A stretch of 64,000 bases of DNA from Lentisphaerae bacterium GWF2_45_14 (GTDB lineage: Bacteria; Verrucomicrobiota; Lentisphaeria; Victivallales; GWF2-45-14). Under the pieces are notes generated by a model. It searched no databases. It saw only the letters and a list, made by a program, of their open reading frames with translations, and was not told the origin of the DNA. A program made the position numbers and the translations under genes. The stretch lies in assembly GCA_001804785.1 (NCBI GenBank), contig MHBG01000073.1, positions 1-64,000 on the forward strand. The letters run 5' to 3'. This document shows positions 8,154-17,156 of this stretch, piece after piece (within the stretch, counting starts at the first letter, position 1; each line of letters begins with the position of its first letter).

Positions 8154-10289
8154 ATGAGGATGCTTATGTTTTTAAGGGGGATGCTTTTTCCGCTGGTTGC
8201 GGCGTTTTTCGCTTTTCTTCCATCATCGGTTGCCCGAAGCGATGCGGATCCTGAAGTCTTTTCGTACATATCATGTGGCACTTTTGAGTACAATGGCAAG
8301 GCTAATTTCAGGGTTCAGAATGCCGGAATCATTGATGTGATGCGGCAGAAGGTAGCGGATGACGATTTTTCATATACCTTCATGACCCGCACGAAGATGA
8401 TGCTCGGCGATAATCAGAAAAACGCAGAGATCGAATCCCCTCCGTTTATCGTGGCACGCGACAAGGCAAACAGCCGTCTTACGGGCGGACTTGACTGCCT
8501 GAAGGACTTCGGCGATGTCGGAAACGAGGCGCTTGCACTCACCGGAAGCCGGGTCATTACAGATAATAAGTGGCGGCATTATGACCTTCCGATGGGGACG
8601 ACGAAGTTTTATCCCACTACCCCTGGAATAAATGTAAAATATCGCTATATCGAGAGCAAGACCCTCGGCCCCTGCGTGCTTACTACTGCCTCAACGGACT
8701 TTTTCGTCTGCGAGATTCCCGATGAAAAGCGTTTTCTTTCCGGAATGTTCAAAGTAGTCATGCTTTCCGACCCTACGATGCGGAAGATGTATTATCGCTG
8801 TTCGGGTTACGAGGCCAGGTCGGGAGATGAACAGGTAAATGCGAAGGACAATTTCTGGCTGAGTTCAAGCCAAACCGGGGGGCCTGTCAATATTTCCGAT
8901 ATCAGAAGCGAGCTGGATGCTGAACTTGCTTCAATTTACATGCCTGACAAAGGAATTCTGAAGACTGATACTACGGTTCCGCCGTGGGCTGTCCACGCCT
9001 TATCGGTTAAGCGTTATATGGACACTGTTACCGGCGCGGTTATCGAAGGCCAGCCGAACTTTGCCATAATGGCGACTATCGCCGGGGTACTTCTCGTTGA
9101 TTCGGCGGTAAGTCTCGGTTCTGAAGTTCTAGCCTGGGGCGTTAAAAAGGCATTTAACAAGGATATCCCCGTTTATCAGGGTATTCCCAATTATATAGGA
9201 CAGGGGATTGGATGGGGTTCTTCCAAAATATACGAAAAAGCTACGGGCAACAAGGCCGACACTGCAAAGTGGAAGAAGATAGGCGGCGATATCTCGGATA
9301 TAGCTTCGATGTTCATCTCTCCCAGGATAATGAACAAGGGTATTCAGGTGATTGGCAAAAGTGTCAAGTTTATTGATTCGACTGTGGACGCGCTCCGAAT
9401 AGGTAAGCATGCGCTTTCCATAAAAGTCGTTGACATGATAGGCAAATTCTTCAACTGGAAGACCGGCATACAGAAAATACTTGATTATGCTCCATCGGTT
9501 ACTGGTCTATGGGGCGGCGGTTCAGGAGGAACAACTCCCGGTGCTCCTGGAAGTTCAGGCGGGCAGGGGGGAAGCAGCGGCGGAGCTCGAGGACCGCCGG
9601 GCGGAATCACGTTCGAGGGCGATGCCGGGAATCTTGACGTGAAGACGGTAAGCTTTTTTCCGACGGAGAATAAATTTATGATCAACGGAGGAATATCATA
9701 CAAAAATCCGCTCAGGCCTTCATCAATGGCCGCGGTAATGAAGCATGTGGCGGATGATGAGACATTCGGGGTTTCCCTGGCGGGGCGGATTGCCGGAGAG
9801 TCTAGTGATGCCGAAATCCGCAGGGTGCTTGAGCTTTGCGACCGCTTCCTTGGGAATGTAATATTCGGAAGGCCTGAAAAAGTCCCGGAAGGCTGTAAAA
9901 TTGATCCGGCGGTAAGGCTTGAAAGTGTTTCGGATGACAAGCTCGGCACCATTTGTGTCCACTTCAGTTTTAAATGCATTTTAAAAGTGGACGGCAGTGA
10001 ACTTAAACGTGATTCGGCCTCCATTGGAATTGAGCTTCTGCCCAATGATCCGGCGAAGGCTAAATCCGGCACTTATGAGTATGCAGATAAGTCGGTAATG
10101 GATAAAACCGCTCTTAACGTTTATGAGAAAAATAAGACTGATTTCAACCAGAATTACTATATGTCCTTGCCTGCTGTGGAAAATGTTGTAGATTATGCGG
10201 AAGCAGTTGCTTTCGCCCGTTCGCTCCGCAGAAGCGGGGTCGATTTGAAGAGGCTTTCGTCTGAAATACTCCTAAATTCAAAAGATTGA
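8154..10289 (+). CDS. Exported protein of unknown function with Gly-rich linker
   Basis: A 711-residue protein from the ATG at 8154. A longer form from a TTG at 8073 would place about 27 residues before an evident signal peptide, so I prefer a start at 8154 or the nearby ATGs at 8160 and 8166. The signal peptide ends near VARSDA. An N-terminal domain of about 270 residues is followed by a hydrophobic stretch near residues 303-319. A Gly/Ser/Pro-rich linker at about residues 454-484 leads to a C-terminal domain of about 220 residues. I do not recognise the domains. It is the first gene of a same-strand run of exported proteins, with the TolB/CsgG-like-FGE fusion 11 bases downstream. It is probably a periplasmic or surface component of that system. 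Confidence 0.7.
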   Translation: MRMLMFLRGMLFPLVAAFFAFLPSSVARSDADPEVFSYISCGTFEYNGKANFRVQNAGIIDVMRQKVADDDFSYTFMTRTKMMLGDNQKNAEIESPPFIVARDKANSRLTGGLDCLKDFGDVGNEALALTGSRVITDNKWRHYDLPMGTTKFYPTTPGINVKYRYIESKTLGPCVLTTASTDFFVCEIPDEKRFLSGMFKVVMLSDPTMRKMYYRCSGYEARSGDEQVNAKDNFWLSSSQTGGPVNISDIRSELDAELASIYMPDKGILKTDTTVPPWAVHALSVKRYMDTVTGAVIEGQPNFAIMATIAGVLLVDSAVSLGSEVLAWGVKKAFNKDIPVYQGIPNYIGQGIGWGSSKIYEKATGNKADTAKWKKIGGDISDIASMFISPRIMNKGIQVIGKSVKFIDSTVDALRIGKHALSIKVVDMIGKFFNWKTGIQKILDYAPSVTGLWGGGSGGTTPGAPGSSGGQGGSSGGARGPPGGITFEGDAGNLDVKTVSFFPTENKFMINGGISYKNPLRPSSMAAVMKHVADDETFGVSLAGRIAGESSDAEIRRVLELCDRFLGNVIFGRPEKVPEGCKIDPAVRLESVSDDKLGTICVHFSFKCILKVDGSELKRDSASIGIELLPNDPAKAKSGTYEYADKSVMDKTALNVYEKNKTDFNQNYYMSLPAVENVVDYAEAVAFARSLRRSGVDLKRLSSEILLNSKD

Positions 10290-10299
10290 AGAAGAAAAA

Positions 10300-12168
10300 A
10301 TGAGAATATTTTTTATAATAGGTACGGTCTTTTTGTCTTTTATCACATTTCTTTCCGCGATAGAAAAAAAAGAGACTGCGGCTGTACACGATTTCAATGT
10401 CACTCCGGCTCTCACAAAGCTTAATATCTCGCCCTGGTGGCTGTCCGAGAGGATGGAAAATGAGCTTGTCCAATCAGGAAAATACACGATGATTACGAGG
10501 GCCAGGATTGCCCGTGTGCTTAAGGAGCAGAACATATCATCCGGCCCGGAGCTTAAGCCGCAGGAACTTGGGAAAATAAGCGGTGCTCAGTACATTGTTA
10601 CTGGACAGGCCGACTACTCCGGCGGGCGCATAAATATCGTTGTGAATATCATTGATGTTACAGTCAAGGCCGGTGAGATTAAGAGGAGTTTTGATATTTC
10701 CGTATTTTCGCCGGAGCAGGAGGTCGCATCGCGGCTCCCTGAGCTTCTGGAGAAACTCGCGAAGAAGCTCTCAATGACACCGGGCGAATTTCTCGAGCAA
10801 GGCCTTGAGATGATGAAAGCAGGCGATTACGAAAGGGCTGTTCAATGTTTTCAGGAGCTTGGACGTGAGGCCGATATGCAGAAGATAGCGTCGCTGACGA
10901 AAATGGTAAGTCAGAAGCAGCTTGAGAAAGAGGCGGCGGCAGTGACGGTATCTGGCGAAACTCCCGGTGAAATGCTTGATTACGGATTGAATCTGATGTA
11001 CAATGGCGACCTTAACAAGGCAGCACTGGTTTTCTATCGGCTTCAGAAAAGCAAGATGGGCCAGGAGATAGGAAATCTGATGAGGGCCGCGAAACACGGG
11101 GCTAAAAAGAAAGAGGAGGTAATAACTACTCTTATTGATTCGGCACGGAAAAAATTTGAAAACGCAATCGTAAGCCGCGATGAGAAGGAGCGCCAGAAGG
11201 ATCCAACTCTTCTTTGCGACGAGGCAGTAACGGAGCTTCAGGCTTTCCTGGGAAACCCGAAAGTACATCTGTCCGATGACGAGAAACGCCGGATAACGGA
11301 TTTGATAGGTGAAATAGAGTCGTTCCGAAAGAAACTTTTTGCTGGTCCGTCGAAGGACAGGGCCTGGGCGATTCCCGGTCTCAAAATGGAATTTATTCCT
11401 GTCGCCGCGGGTTCTTTTACTTCTTCGGGCGAGGGCGCAAAAGAAGACAGGGTTGAACACGAATATACGGTCAAAATAACAAAGCCTTTCTGGATAGGGA
11501 AGTATGAGGTAAGTGTCGGCGAATTTCTCTATTATCTCAAGAGCAATTCGGGGCTCAATCGGAACGAGCGTTTTGAAATAAACCGCGATATAGATTTCGA
11601 ATCGCCAAACTGCCCCATTAATGCGTCATACCAGATAAAAAAGGGCTTTTTGCCGGATATGCCGATGAGCTGCATAAGCTGGCGCGGTGCGAAGAAATTC
11701 TGCGAATGGCTGAGCGCATCGGAAAAAAAAGAAGGGCGGCTTCCCCTCAATTATGAGTACCGTCTGCCGACAGAGGCCGAGTGGGAGTCAGGGTGCAGGG
11801 CTGGTACTAAGACGGCTTTCTCTTTCGGGGACACTACTCAGGGCCTGGAGAATTACGCCTGGTACCGCAATAATACTTCGGGGCATCAGGAAAAATGCGG
11901 AACGAAGCAGCCCAACAAATGGGGTATTTACGATATGCACGGCAATCTGTGGGAATGGTGTTATGACTGGTATAGCGATACGTTCGTCGTGGCGGACTCT
12001 GAAGATCCGCGCGGACCTGATTCCTCGACCGACAACCTGAAAGTTCTTCGAGGCGGGTCTTTTACTAGCGAGCCCGTGGATTTACAGTGCGGTTCACGCT
12101 ATTGTTTTGACTTTAAAACGTCTAAGAAAAATATCGGGTTCAGGGCGGTATGCGCCCCCGAGCTGTGA
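10300..12168 (+). CDS. Exported TolB/CsgG-like domain + TPR-like repeats + FGE-sulfatase domain
   Basis: A 622-residue protein in three parts. After a signal peptide (to about residue 20), residues 27-137 look like the alpha/beta domain of TolB-N/CsgG-type proteins: a DFNV strand, a helix, YTMITRARIARVLKEQ, then the GAQYIVTGQ pattern. Residues about 164-253 hold two TPR-like helical repeats with a GDYERA / GDLNKA signature. Residues about 358-622 are a formylglycine-generating-enzyme (FGE-sulfatase) fold: MEFIPVAAGSF, RLPTEAEWE, GNLWEWCYDWY and RGGSF near 587. Most bacterial members of this fold are not true FGE enzymes; many bind or modify other partners. The gene follows the upstream one by 11 bases. 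An envelope role linked to the CsgG-like genes downstream is inferred. Confidence 0.8.
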   Translation: MRIFFIIGTVFLSFITFLSAIEKKETAAVHDFNVTPALTKLNISPWWLSERMENELVQSGKYTMITRARIARVLKEQNISSGPELKPQELGKISGAQYIVTGQADYSGGRINIVVNIIDVTVKAGEIKRSFDISVFSPEQEVASRLPELLEKLAKKLSMTPGEFLEQGLEMMKAGDYERAVQCFQELGREADMQKIASLTKMVSQKQLEKEAAAVTVSGETPGEMLDYGLNLMYNGDLNKAALVFYRLQKSKMGQEIGNLMRAAKHGAKKKEEVITTLIDSARKKFENAIVSRDEKERQKDPTLLCDEAVTELQAFLGNPKVHLSDDEKRRITDLIGEIESFRKKLFAGPSKDRAWAIPGLKMEFIPVAAGSFTSSGEGAKEDRVEHEYTVKITKPFWIGKYEVSVGEFLYYLKSNSGLNRNERFEINRDIDFESPNCPINASYQIKKGFLPDMPMSCISWRGAKKFCEWLSASEKKEGRLPLNYEYRLPTEAEWESGCRAGTKTAFSFGDTTQGLENYAWYRNNTSGHQEKCGTKQPNKWGIYDMHGNLWEWCYDWYSDTFVVADSEDPRGPDSSTDNLKVLRGGSFTSEPVDLQCGSRYCFDFKTSKKNIGFRAVCAPEL

Positions 12169-12205
12169 GTAATTGGTTAAATCGTTTTGTTTGAATCCCA
12201 AATCG

Positions 12206-12234
12206 TTGAAAAAGGCGTGGTTGTGCAGTATACT
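12206..12234 (+). promoter_or_regulatory. Sigma-70 promoter for the repeat-protein operon
   Basis: TTGAAA at 12206-12211 and TATACT at 12229-12234 are 17 bases apart. It lies between the FGE-domain gene and the first repeat-protein gene (ATG 12288), giving a leader of about 47 bases, so the repeat and CsgG-like genes can be transcribed independently of the two genes before them. Confidence 0.65.
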
Positions 12235-12287
12235 CAATAAAGGAGTTTTGTGTTTTGTTTGCAAATTTTTCACAAAAGAGGGATGCA

Positions 12288-13160
12288 ATGAAAGCTTTAT
12301 TTCTGATGGTCTCTATTGCTTTCATTTTGGAGGTTCAGGCACTGCCAAAGAACGGTGCGTCCGGAACCGAGGTCAAGGATTCTTTTATCATTAATGAGAA
12401 TAAGGATGTCAAAGTCAATTCCTCGAATCATTCAGCGGTGAATACCGGGATACAGGCGAGAGGTGCGGTGATAAGGGACTCGGAACTGTCCAATAAATTC
12501 ACGGGGACCGTGAACGCACGGAACAGTTCGTTTGTAAATACCGGGATAAAGGCCGACGGCGCGGTGATAAGGAATTCGGAAATAAATGTGGATACCGATG
12601 CGAATATCAGCGCCGATCGTTCGGTCGTCAAGACCGGGGTTGACATAAGCGGTGCATCAAATGCCAAAATAAATACCACATACGGCGGGAATATAGATGC
12701 ATCGAACACGACCGTTAAGGCCGGTTCGGTGGAGGGCAATGTCAGAAATAAGAAAGTCACGACAAATGTGAATGAGAATATAAATGCAGCCGGAAGAGGG
12801 GTGATTATCGGAACGGTCAAGGACGGCGGCGGCAGGCCTTCTGTTTATAATGACACCAAAGGGCTTGATTTCAGCAAGCGCGGCGACGGTCCGGCGGCGA
12901 GAATAGGGAATGTCGATATAGAGGGCGGCCAGGTGCGAGAGGTCAAGACCTCCGTCGGTACCGGCAATGTTGTCGAAGGCGTGAAGACGCGTCACATGGC
13001 AAATGTCTATAAAGAAACGGGCGGAGTCGACCCGAGCGGGACCAAGCACGTCTACGTAAACGCAAAAGAGAAGGAAAAGGCGAAAAAGACCGGTGGAGCT
13101 GTCGGAAATACCACCGTAGCCGATCCAAGAATCAAAAGGGTAAATACCTATGTTGAGTAA
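12288..13160 (+). CDS. Exported N/T/S-rich repeat protein (fibre-subunit candidate A)
   Basis: A 290-residue protein with a signal peptide ending near VQALPK. About residues 30-150 consist of imperfect repeats of 31-34 residues. Each has an acidic or polar start (DSFIINENKDV, NSEINVDTDANI), then an S-x-V-N-T-G-I-x-A-x-G-A-V-I-R core. The core is clearly related to the INSGI repeats of the proteins at 16247 and 19256. The repeat style fits a beta-solenoid or amyloid-like fibre, analogous to but not matching the curlin repeat (S-X5-Q-X-G-X2-N-X-A-X3-Q). The C-terminal half is less regular and rich in K, G and V. ATG at 12288 follows GAGGG; an upstream alternative start lacks support. The 3' end overlaps the CsgG-like gene by 11 bases. 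A secreted substrate of the CsgG-like proteins is inferred. Confidence 0.75.
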   Translation: MKALFLMVSIAFILEVQALPKNGASGTEVKDSFIINENKDVKVNSSNHSAVNTGIQARGAVIRDSELSNKFTGTVNARNSSFVNTGIKADGAVIRNSEINVDTDANISADRSVVKTGVDISGASNAKINTTYGGNIDASNTTVKAGSVEGNVRNKKVTTNVNENINAAGRGVIIGTVKDGGGRPSVYNDTKGLDFSKRGDGPAARIGNVDIEGGQVREVKTSVGTGNVVEGVKTRHMANVYKETGGVDPSGTKHVYVNAKEKEKAKKTGGAVGNTTVADPRIKRVNTYVE

Positions 13161-14724
13161 GGCCTACAAAGTTTTAATATTGTCCATGGGAGCGGCGTTG
13201 CCCCTGTTATGCTCTTCCTGCGGCTGGTTCGGTGCTGAGATTAATGATCAGGAAGTGCTTGACATGGACAATGAGATGAAGGCCGAAAAGAGGACGACCG
13301 TTTTCGAGGGCGCACTCCGCGATTTAGGCGAAATTCTTCTGGCCTATGACATTCCCAGGACTGTCGTCCAGAGCAAGAACGTCGGCAATCAGACAGCAGA
13401 GAAGAATCTGCCGAGCGACCTTTATACAATGATAGCCGCGACCATAAGCAAGGTCGGCCCGCAGATTGTTTTCGTTCCATACGACGCCCAATACGTGATC
13501 AGCGAAGCGACCACAGGTGGTACAATAACGAGACTTTACCCTCAGGTGGTCATCGCGGGCGGAATTACCGGGTTCGACAAGGAAATGTTTGAGAAGGAAC
13601 GCGAAGCTGAAGCCTCCGGCGGCTGGGCGGGCGCCCAAGGCGGGGGGCGCATATCGGCGTCATCTGAATATTCTCGTCTGACATTGGATCTGAACATGCT
13701 GGACTACAAGACGCAGGCATACTTCCCGGGCGTGATAGCGTCAAATGCCATAGCGCTTACAAGAAGCAAACTTGGCTGGGGCGTTCATGCCTATTATATG
13801 GGTAATGGCGGGTCATTCGATTATGAACTCAAGAAAAAACAGGGCGTTCATGCTGCTTTGCGCACGTTGACGGAGTACAGCATTATAGAGCTTTTGGGTA
13901 AATATTTTGAGGTTCCCTACTGGCGTTGCGTCCCCGGTGCGAATTCCGATGACGATATGCTGAAGAGGATCAAAGACCGGTTTGTCGAGCAGCAGAAGGA
14001 GCGTCAGATGCTCATGATAAAGAAGATGCTCTTCCTACACGGCTTTAACGGGCTTGACAGGGATGACCCCGTTTTCAAGGGCAGCGAGGAAGGTTCGCTG
14101 AAAGAAGGAATGCGGCTTACCTCGACATCGAATTTGCCTGACCTTTATGTTGCGCTGTGGAAAAGTGTTCCGCTCAAGTCCGCGGCCAGACGCGTAATGA
14201 TAGACCGCCGCCGCAGGGCCAAGGAGGCGCATCTGAAAAACGCAGAACTCGCGAAGGTCGCAGCTGCCAAGGCGGCCGATCAGGAAAATGCGAAGAAGGC
14301 CGCTGCTGAAGAACACCGTCAGAAGGTAGAAAAATATAATGCGCACATAACGAGGGCCGACAGACTTTATCAGGAAAAGAAATATGACGAGGCATTGAAG
14401 GAGTACGGCGAGGCACGCTACCTTTTTGGCGGCGAACAGTATCCCGCGCAGATGATAAATACCATAAGTCAGATACTTTCACAGCGGAAGGCTGCTGATG
14501 ACAATTATCGTAAGGGGATTGAATATGCCGACAGTCTTTACTCTTCCGCAGAGTCGGCCAGCTTTAATTACACAAGCTATAAAAAGGCGCTCGCCGCCTA
14601 TGAATCAGCTTTGAAGCTTAAGCCGCAGGACAATTATCCGGCGGAAAAGATTAGTCTTATAAAAAGCAAAATGAGCAAATACAGTACTGTTCTTGAAAAA
14701 GGAAATGGAGATAACGAATGGTAA
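13150..14724 (+). CDS. CsgG-like lipoprotein with C-terminal TPR region (copy 1)
   Basis: A 524-residue predicted lipoprotein: the signal sequence ends in LLCSSC (candidate lipid-bearing Cys at residue 24, with an unusual Cys at -3). Residues about 40-270 follow the order of CsgG/HfaB-type outer-membrane secretion lipoproteins. A strand-helix domain comes first, then a PQVVIAGGITGFD segment, a Gly-rich stretch and RLTLDLNMLDYKTQ, ending in ALRTLTEYSIIELLGKYF, which resembles the terminal helix of CsgG. An Ala/Lys-rich coiled coil (about 355-390) leads into TPR-like repeats (about 395-510). CsgG forms a nonameric outer-membrane pore that exports curli subunits. Neighbours on both sides are repeat proteins, and the next gene is a paralogue. 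The CsgG assignment rests on pattern only. Confidence 0.6.
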   Translation: MLSKAYKVLILSMGAALPLLCSSCGWFGAEINDQEVLDMDNEMKAEKRTTVFEGALRDLGEILLAYDIPRTVVQSKNVGNQTAEKNLPSDLYTMIAATISKVGPQIVFVPYDAQYVISEATTGGTITRLYPQVVIAGGITGFDKEMFEKEREAEASGGWAGAQGGGRISASSEYSRLTLDLNMLDYKTQAYFPGVIASNAIALTRSKLGWGVHAYYMGNGGSFDYELKKKQGVHAALRTLTEYSIIELLGKYFEVPYWRCVPGANSDDDMLKRIKDRFVEQQKERQMLMIKKMLFLHGFNGLDRDDPVFKGSEEGSLKEGMRLTSTSNLPDLYVALWKSVPLKSAARRVMIDRRRRAKEAHLKNAELAKVAAAKAADQENAKKAAAEEHRQKVEKYNAHITRADRLYQEKKYDEALKEYGEARYLFGGEQYPAQMINTISQILSQRKAADDNYRKGIEYADSLYSSAESASFNYTSYKKALAAYESALKLKPQDNYPAEKISLIKSKMSKYSTVLEKGNGDNEW

Positions 14725-16199
14725 TCATGCTGAAAAATGGAAAGAGATTCTCGTGCGCAATCGCGAAGGTGGCCTTCTGCATCGCGTTGGCGGGGGCGCT
14801 CTCATCGTGTGCGGTTGTCGACTGGTTCATGGGAAAGACCAGCGATGAGGAAGTCAAGGAGATGGATAACGAGATCGCGCAGTCAATGACAGCGAAGAAA
14901 ACCCCGTATGATGAAGCCTTGAGGCAGTTTGGCATGATGTTGGACGCCTATAACATTTCCGAAGTAAGGGTTCAGAGTAAACTCATAAGCAATCAGACCG
15001 CTGAAAAAGAGCTTCCCGACGATGTTTCACGGATGCTTATTTCCGCGGTGAATAAGATCAGTAAAAAAGTCGTGTATATTCCGTATGACCCGAGCTATGT
15101 CCTCAACGAGGCCAATACAGGCGGCGACATTGCCAGAGCGCTGCCCCAGATAGTTCTTTCCGGCGGCATAACCGAATTCGATAAGGACCTTATCGAAAAG
15201 GGGCGCGAGCTCAAGGCCGAAGCCAGTGTCCAGAAAGGCGATTACGGCTCGAACTATTCGCATGACGGCGGGGCCGGTTACCAGGCGGAGTCTGGTGTAT
15301 CAAGGATAACGCTTGACCTTCAGCTGCTCAACTACAAGACGCAGACCTATCTGCCCGGCATTCAGGGCATAAATTCAGTAAATATAAGAAAGACGAAGCT
15401 CGGCTGGGGCGTGGGATATTTCTTCCAAGGCTCCGGAATGTCTTTCCAGTATTCGCTCCAGCAGAAACAGGGCAAGTACCAGGCGCTTCGCCTTCTTGTG
15501 GAACTCAGCGTGCTTGAAGTCATGGGGAAATATTTCGACATTCCTTACTGGAAGTGCATCCCCGGTATGCCTGCCGATAACGCCATGATTTCCAGAATCC
15601 GTGAGGAGTTCGCCTCGCTGGATGACGCCAGGCAAAACTTCTTTATAAAGGAATACGCCTATTTCCACGGCGAGACCGCTTTCGATCGACAGACTTCATC
15701 AATGAACGCTTCTGAAATGGCGCTTCTTGATCAGCTTATGAAAAAAAATAACTGTGCCGACAGGGCCGATCTCTTCGTTAAGCTGTGGGAAACTGTCCCG
15801 GTCGAAGATGCCATAAAGCGTAATAAGGACTATGCACGCGAGCTTGCCAAAAAGGCAATGGCGGCGCGCGAGGAGGCCGGAGAAAAAGCTTCCCAGTACA
15901 ATGCACTGATCTCACATGCCGATACCCTTTTCAGTTCAGGCAGGCTTGATGAGGCCAGAGAAGCCTATAGAAAGGCCAACAGTATATTCCCCGACCAGAA
16001 AGATCCCGTTGATATGATGGTCAGGATTGATAAGCAGATGGCTGCCAAGAATCAACAGCAGGCAGCTCCCGCCGCGAATCCACCGGTGGTGACGATGGCA
16101 GCCCCTCAAGCCCAGCCTGCGGATTCTGCCGAGAAACAAAATACGGGAACCAAGAAAAAGGAGGCCCCGCTTAACCCGTTTAAGCAGGTCGACTGGTAA
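14718..16199 (+). CDS. CsgG-like lipoprotein with C-terminal TPR region (copy 2)
   Basis: A 493-residue paralogue of the preceding gene, collinear through the CsgG-like part. Shared blocks include VQSK..xNQTAEK.LP, YDxxYV, EAxTGG, PQxVxxGGIT, RxTLDLxxLxYKTQ and GKYF.xPYW+C.PG. The lipobox is canonical (LSSC, Cys 31). The C-terminal part has one or two TPR-like helices (about 390-435), followed by a Pro/Ala/Gln-rich tail. The start ATG overlaps the stop of copy 1 by seven bases and has GGAG upstream, so the two are translationally coupled. Tandem copies suggest a hetero-oligomeric pore or two pores with different substrates. The next gene is the most regular repeat protein, at 16247. Confidence 0.62.
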   Translation: MVIMLKNGKRFSCAIAKVAFCIALAGALSSCAVVDWFMGKTSDEEVKEMDNEIAQSMTAKKTPYDEALRQFGMMLDAYNISEVRVQSKLISNQTAEKELPDDVSRMLISAVNKISKKVVYIPYDPSYVLNEANTGGDIARALPQIVLSGGITEFDKDLIEKGRELKAEASVQKGDYGSNYSHDGGAGYQAESGVSRITLDLQLLNYKTQTYLPGIQGINSVNIRKTKLGWGVGYFFQGSGMSFQYSLQQKQGKYQALRLLVELSVLEVMGKYFDIPYWKCIPGMPADNAMISRIREEFASLDDARQNFFIKEYAYFHGETAFDRQTSSMNASEMALLDQLMKKNNCADRADLFVKLWETVPVEDAIKRNKDYARELAKKAMAAREEAGEKASQYNALISHADTLFSSGRLDEAREAYRKANSIFPDQKDPVDMMVRIDKQMAAKNQQQAAPAANPPVVTMAAPQAQPADSAEKQNTGTKKKEAPLNPFKQVDW

Positions 16200-16246
16200 A
16201 AATATGGTACAAGTATAAGTCCAAACAAAAATAGGAGGATTCGAAG

Positions 16247-17137
16247 ATGAAAATGAAACAACTGTTAGTGCTCGTAGGAATCGGAATGATGTCGGCGTCC
16301 CTCATGGCGTTGCCGGACAGCAGCGGCGGCGGTGGAACGACTACCGTGAAGGATTCGACAATCATCAATACAAATCAAAACGTAACCAATACGGCTCAGG
16401 ATGAGTCCAAGATTAACTCCGGTATCAAGGCAAGAGGGTCCACGATACAGAATTCAACTCTTATGAACGATAACAAGGACGTTGTCAATACCGCTATAAA
16501 TCGTTCGAAAATCAACTCCGGTATTGAAGCAAACGACGCGACAATAAAAGACTCCACTCTCATTAATACAAATAAGAACGTGAACAATACCGCAGTGAAT
16601 GAGTCAACGATTAATTCCGGTATCAGCGCGAACAGTGCGGACATTAAGAATTCAACGTTGATCAATGACAACACGAATGTGAATAATACCGCCCTCGAAA
16701 AATCAAAAATTAATTCCGGTATCAGTGCGGACGGATCCACTATTCAGGATTCGACAATCCTTAACACAAACAAAGACGTGAACAATATGGCCGTAAACGG
16801 TTCAACAATCAATTCCGGCGTAAACGCGGATAATGCGACCATAAAGAATTCAACGCTCATGAACGACAACCAAAACGTAAATAATACCGCTATAAATGAG
16901 TCCAAAATCAACTCCGGTATCAATGCCGAAGGTGCTGATGTTAAGGATTCTACCCTTATCAATACAAATAAGGATGTGAACAATATGGCGAGGGATGGTT
17001 CGACAATCAATTCCGGTATCAGCGTGAAGGGTGCCACAGTCAATAACTCCACGATAATGAACGACAACAAGAACGTGAACAATACCGCCACGAACAAGTC
17101 CGAAATAAATTCCGGTGTTGATCTCGGCGGAAATTAA
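16247..17137 (+). CDS. Exported 33-residue-repeat protein (fibre-subunit candidate B)
   Basis: A 296-residue protein with signal peptide (cleavage near MA-LPD), a Gly-rich spacer and then, from residue 37 to the end, seven full and one partial 33-residue repeats. The consensus is S-T-[IL]-[ILM]-N-[TD]-N-x-[ND]-V-N-N-[TM]-A-x3-S-x-I-N-S-G-[IV]-x-A-x2-A-x-[IV]-[KQN]-[ND]. The T/D position alternates strictly: units 1, 3, 5, 7 read NTN and units 2, 4, 6, 8 read NDN, a 66-residue super-repeat. It is almost free of aromatic residues and Cys, and Asn-, Ser- and Thr-rich like curlin and other beta-solenoids. AGGAGG precedes the ATG at 16247. It lies between the CsgG-like pair and the LPP20-like genes. 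A secreted polymer subunit is the best guess. Confidence 0.8.
   Translation: MKMKQLLVLVGIGMMSASLMALPDSSGGGGTTTVKDSTIINTNQNVTNTAQDESKINSGIKARGSTIQNSTLMNDNKDVVNTAINRSKINSGIEANDATIKDSTLINTNKNVNNTAVNESTINSGISANSADIKNSTLINDNTNVNNTALEKSKINSGISADGSTIQDSTILNTNKDVNNMAVNGSTINSGVNADNATIKNSTLMNDNQNVNNTAINESKINSGINAEGADVKDSTLINTNKDVNNMARDGSTINSGISVKGATVNNSTIMNDNKNVNNTATNKSEINSGVDLGGN
16355..17134 (+). repeat. 99-base coding tandem repeat, seven full units and one partial
   Basis: Tandem 99-base units inside the 16247 gene, starting at 16355 with an 87-base last unit. Units share short words such as AATTCCGGTAT and GTGAACAATA but differ at many silent positions, so the repetition is old and kept at the protein level. 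Confidence 0.9.
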
Positions 17138-17156
17138 TCTGTAAATGGAACGCAAT

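Noticed and set aside
16355-17134. Tandem repeats as a possible CRISPR array
   Set aside because: The period is 99 bases throughout, with no alternation of conserved repeat and variable spacer, and the region is an open frame with a signal peptide.
12288-17137. True curlin (CsgA/CsgB) subunits
   Set aside because: The curlin pattern S-X5-Q-X-G-X2-N-X-A-X3-Q is not present; only the general style (N/S-rich repeats beside CsgG-like genes) is similar.
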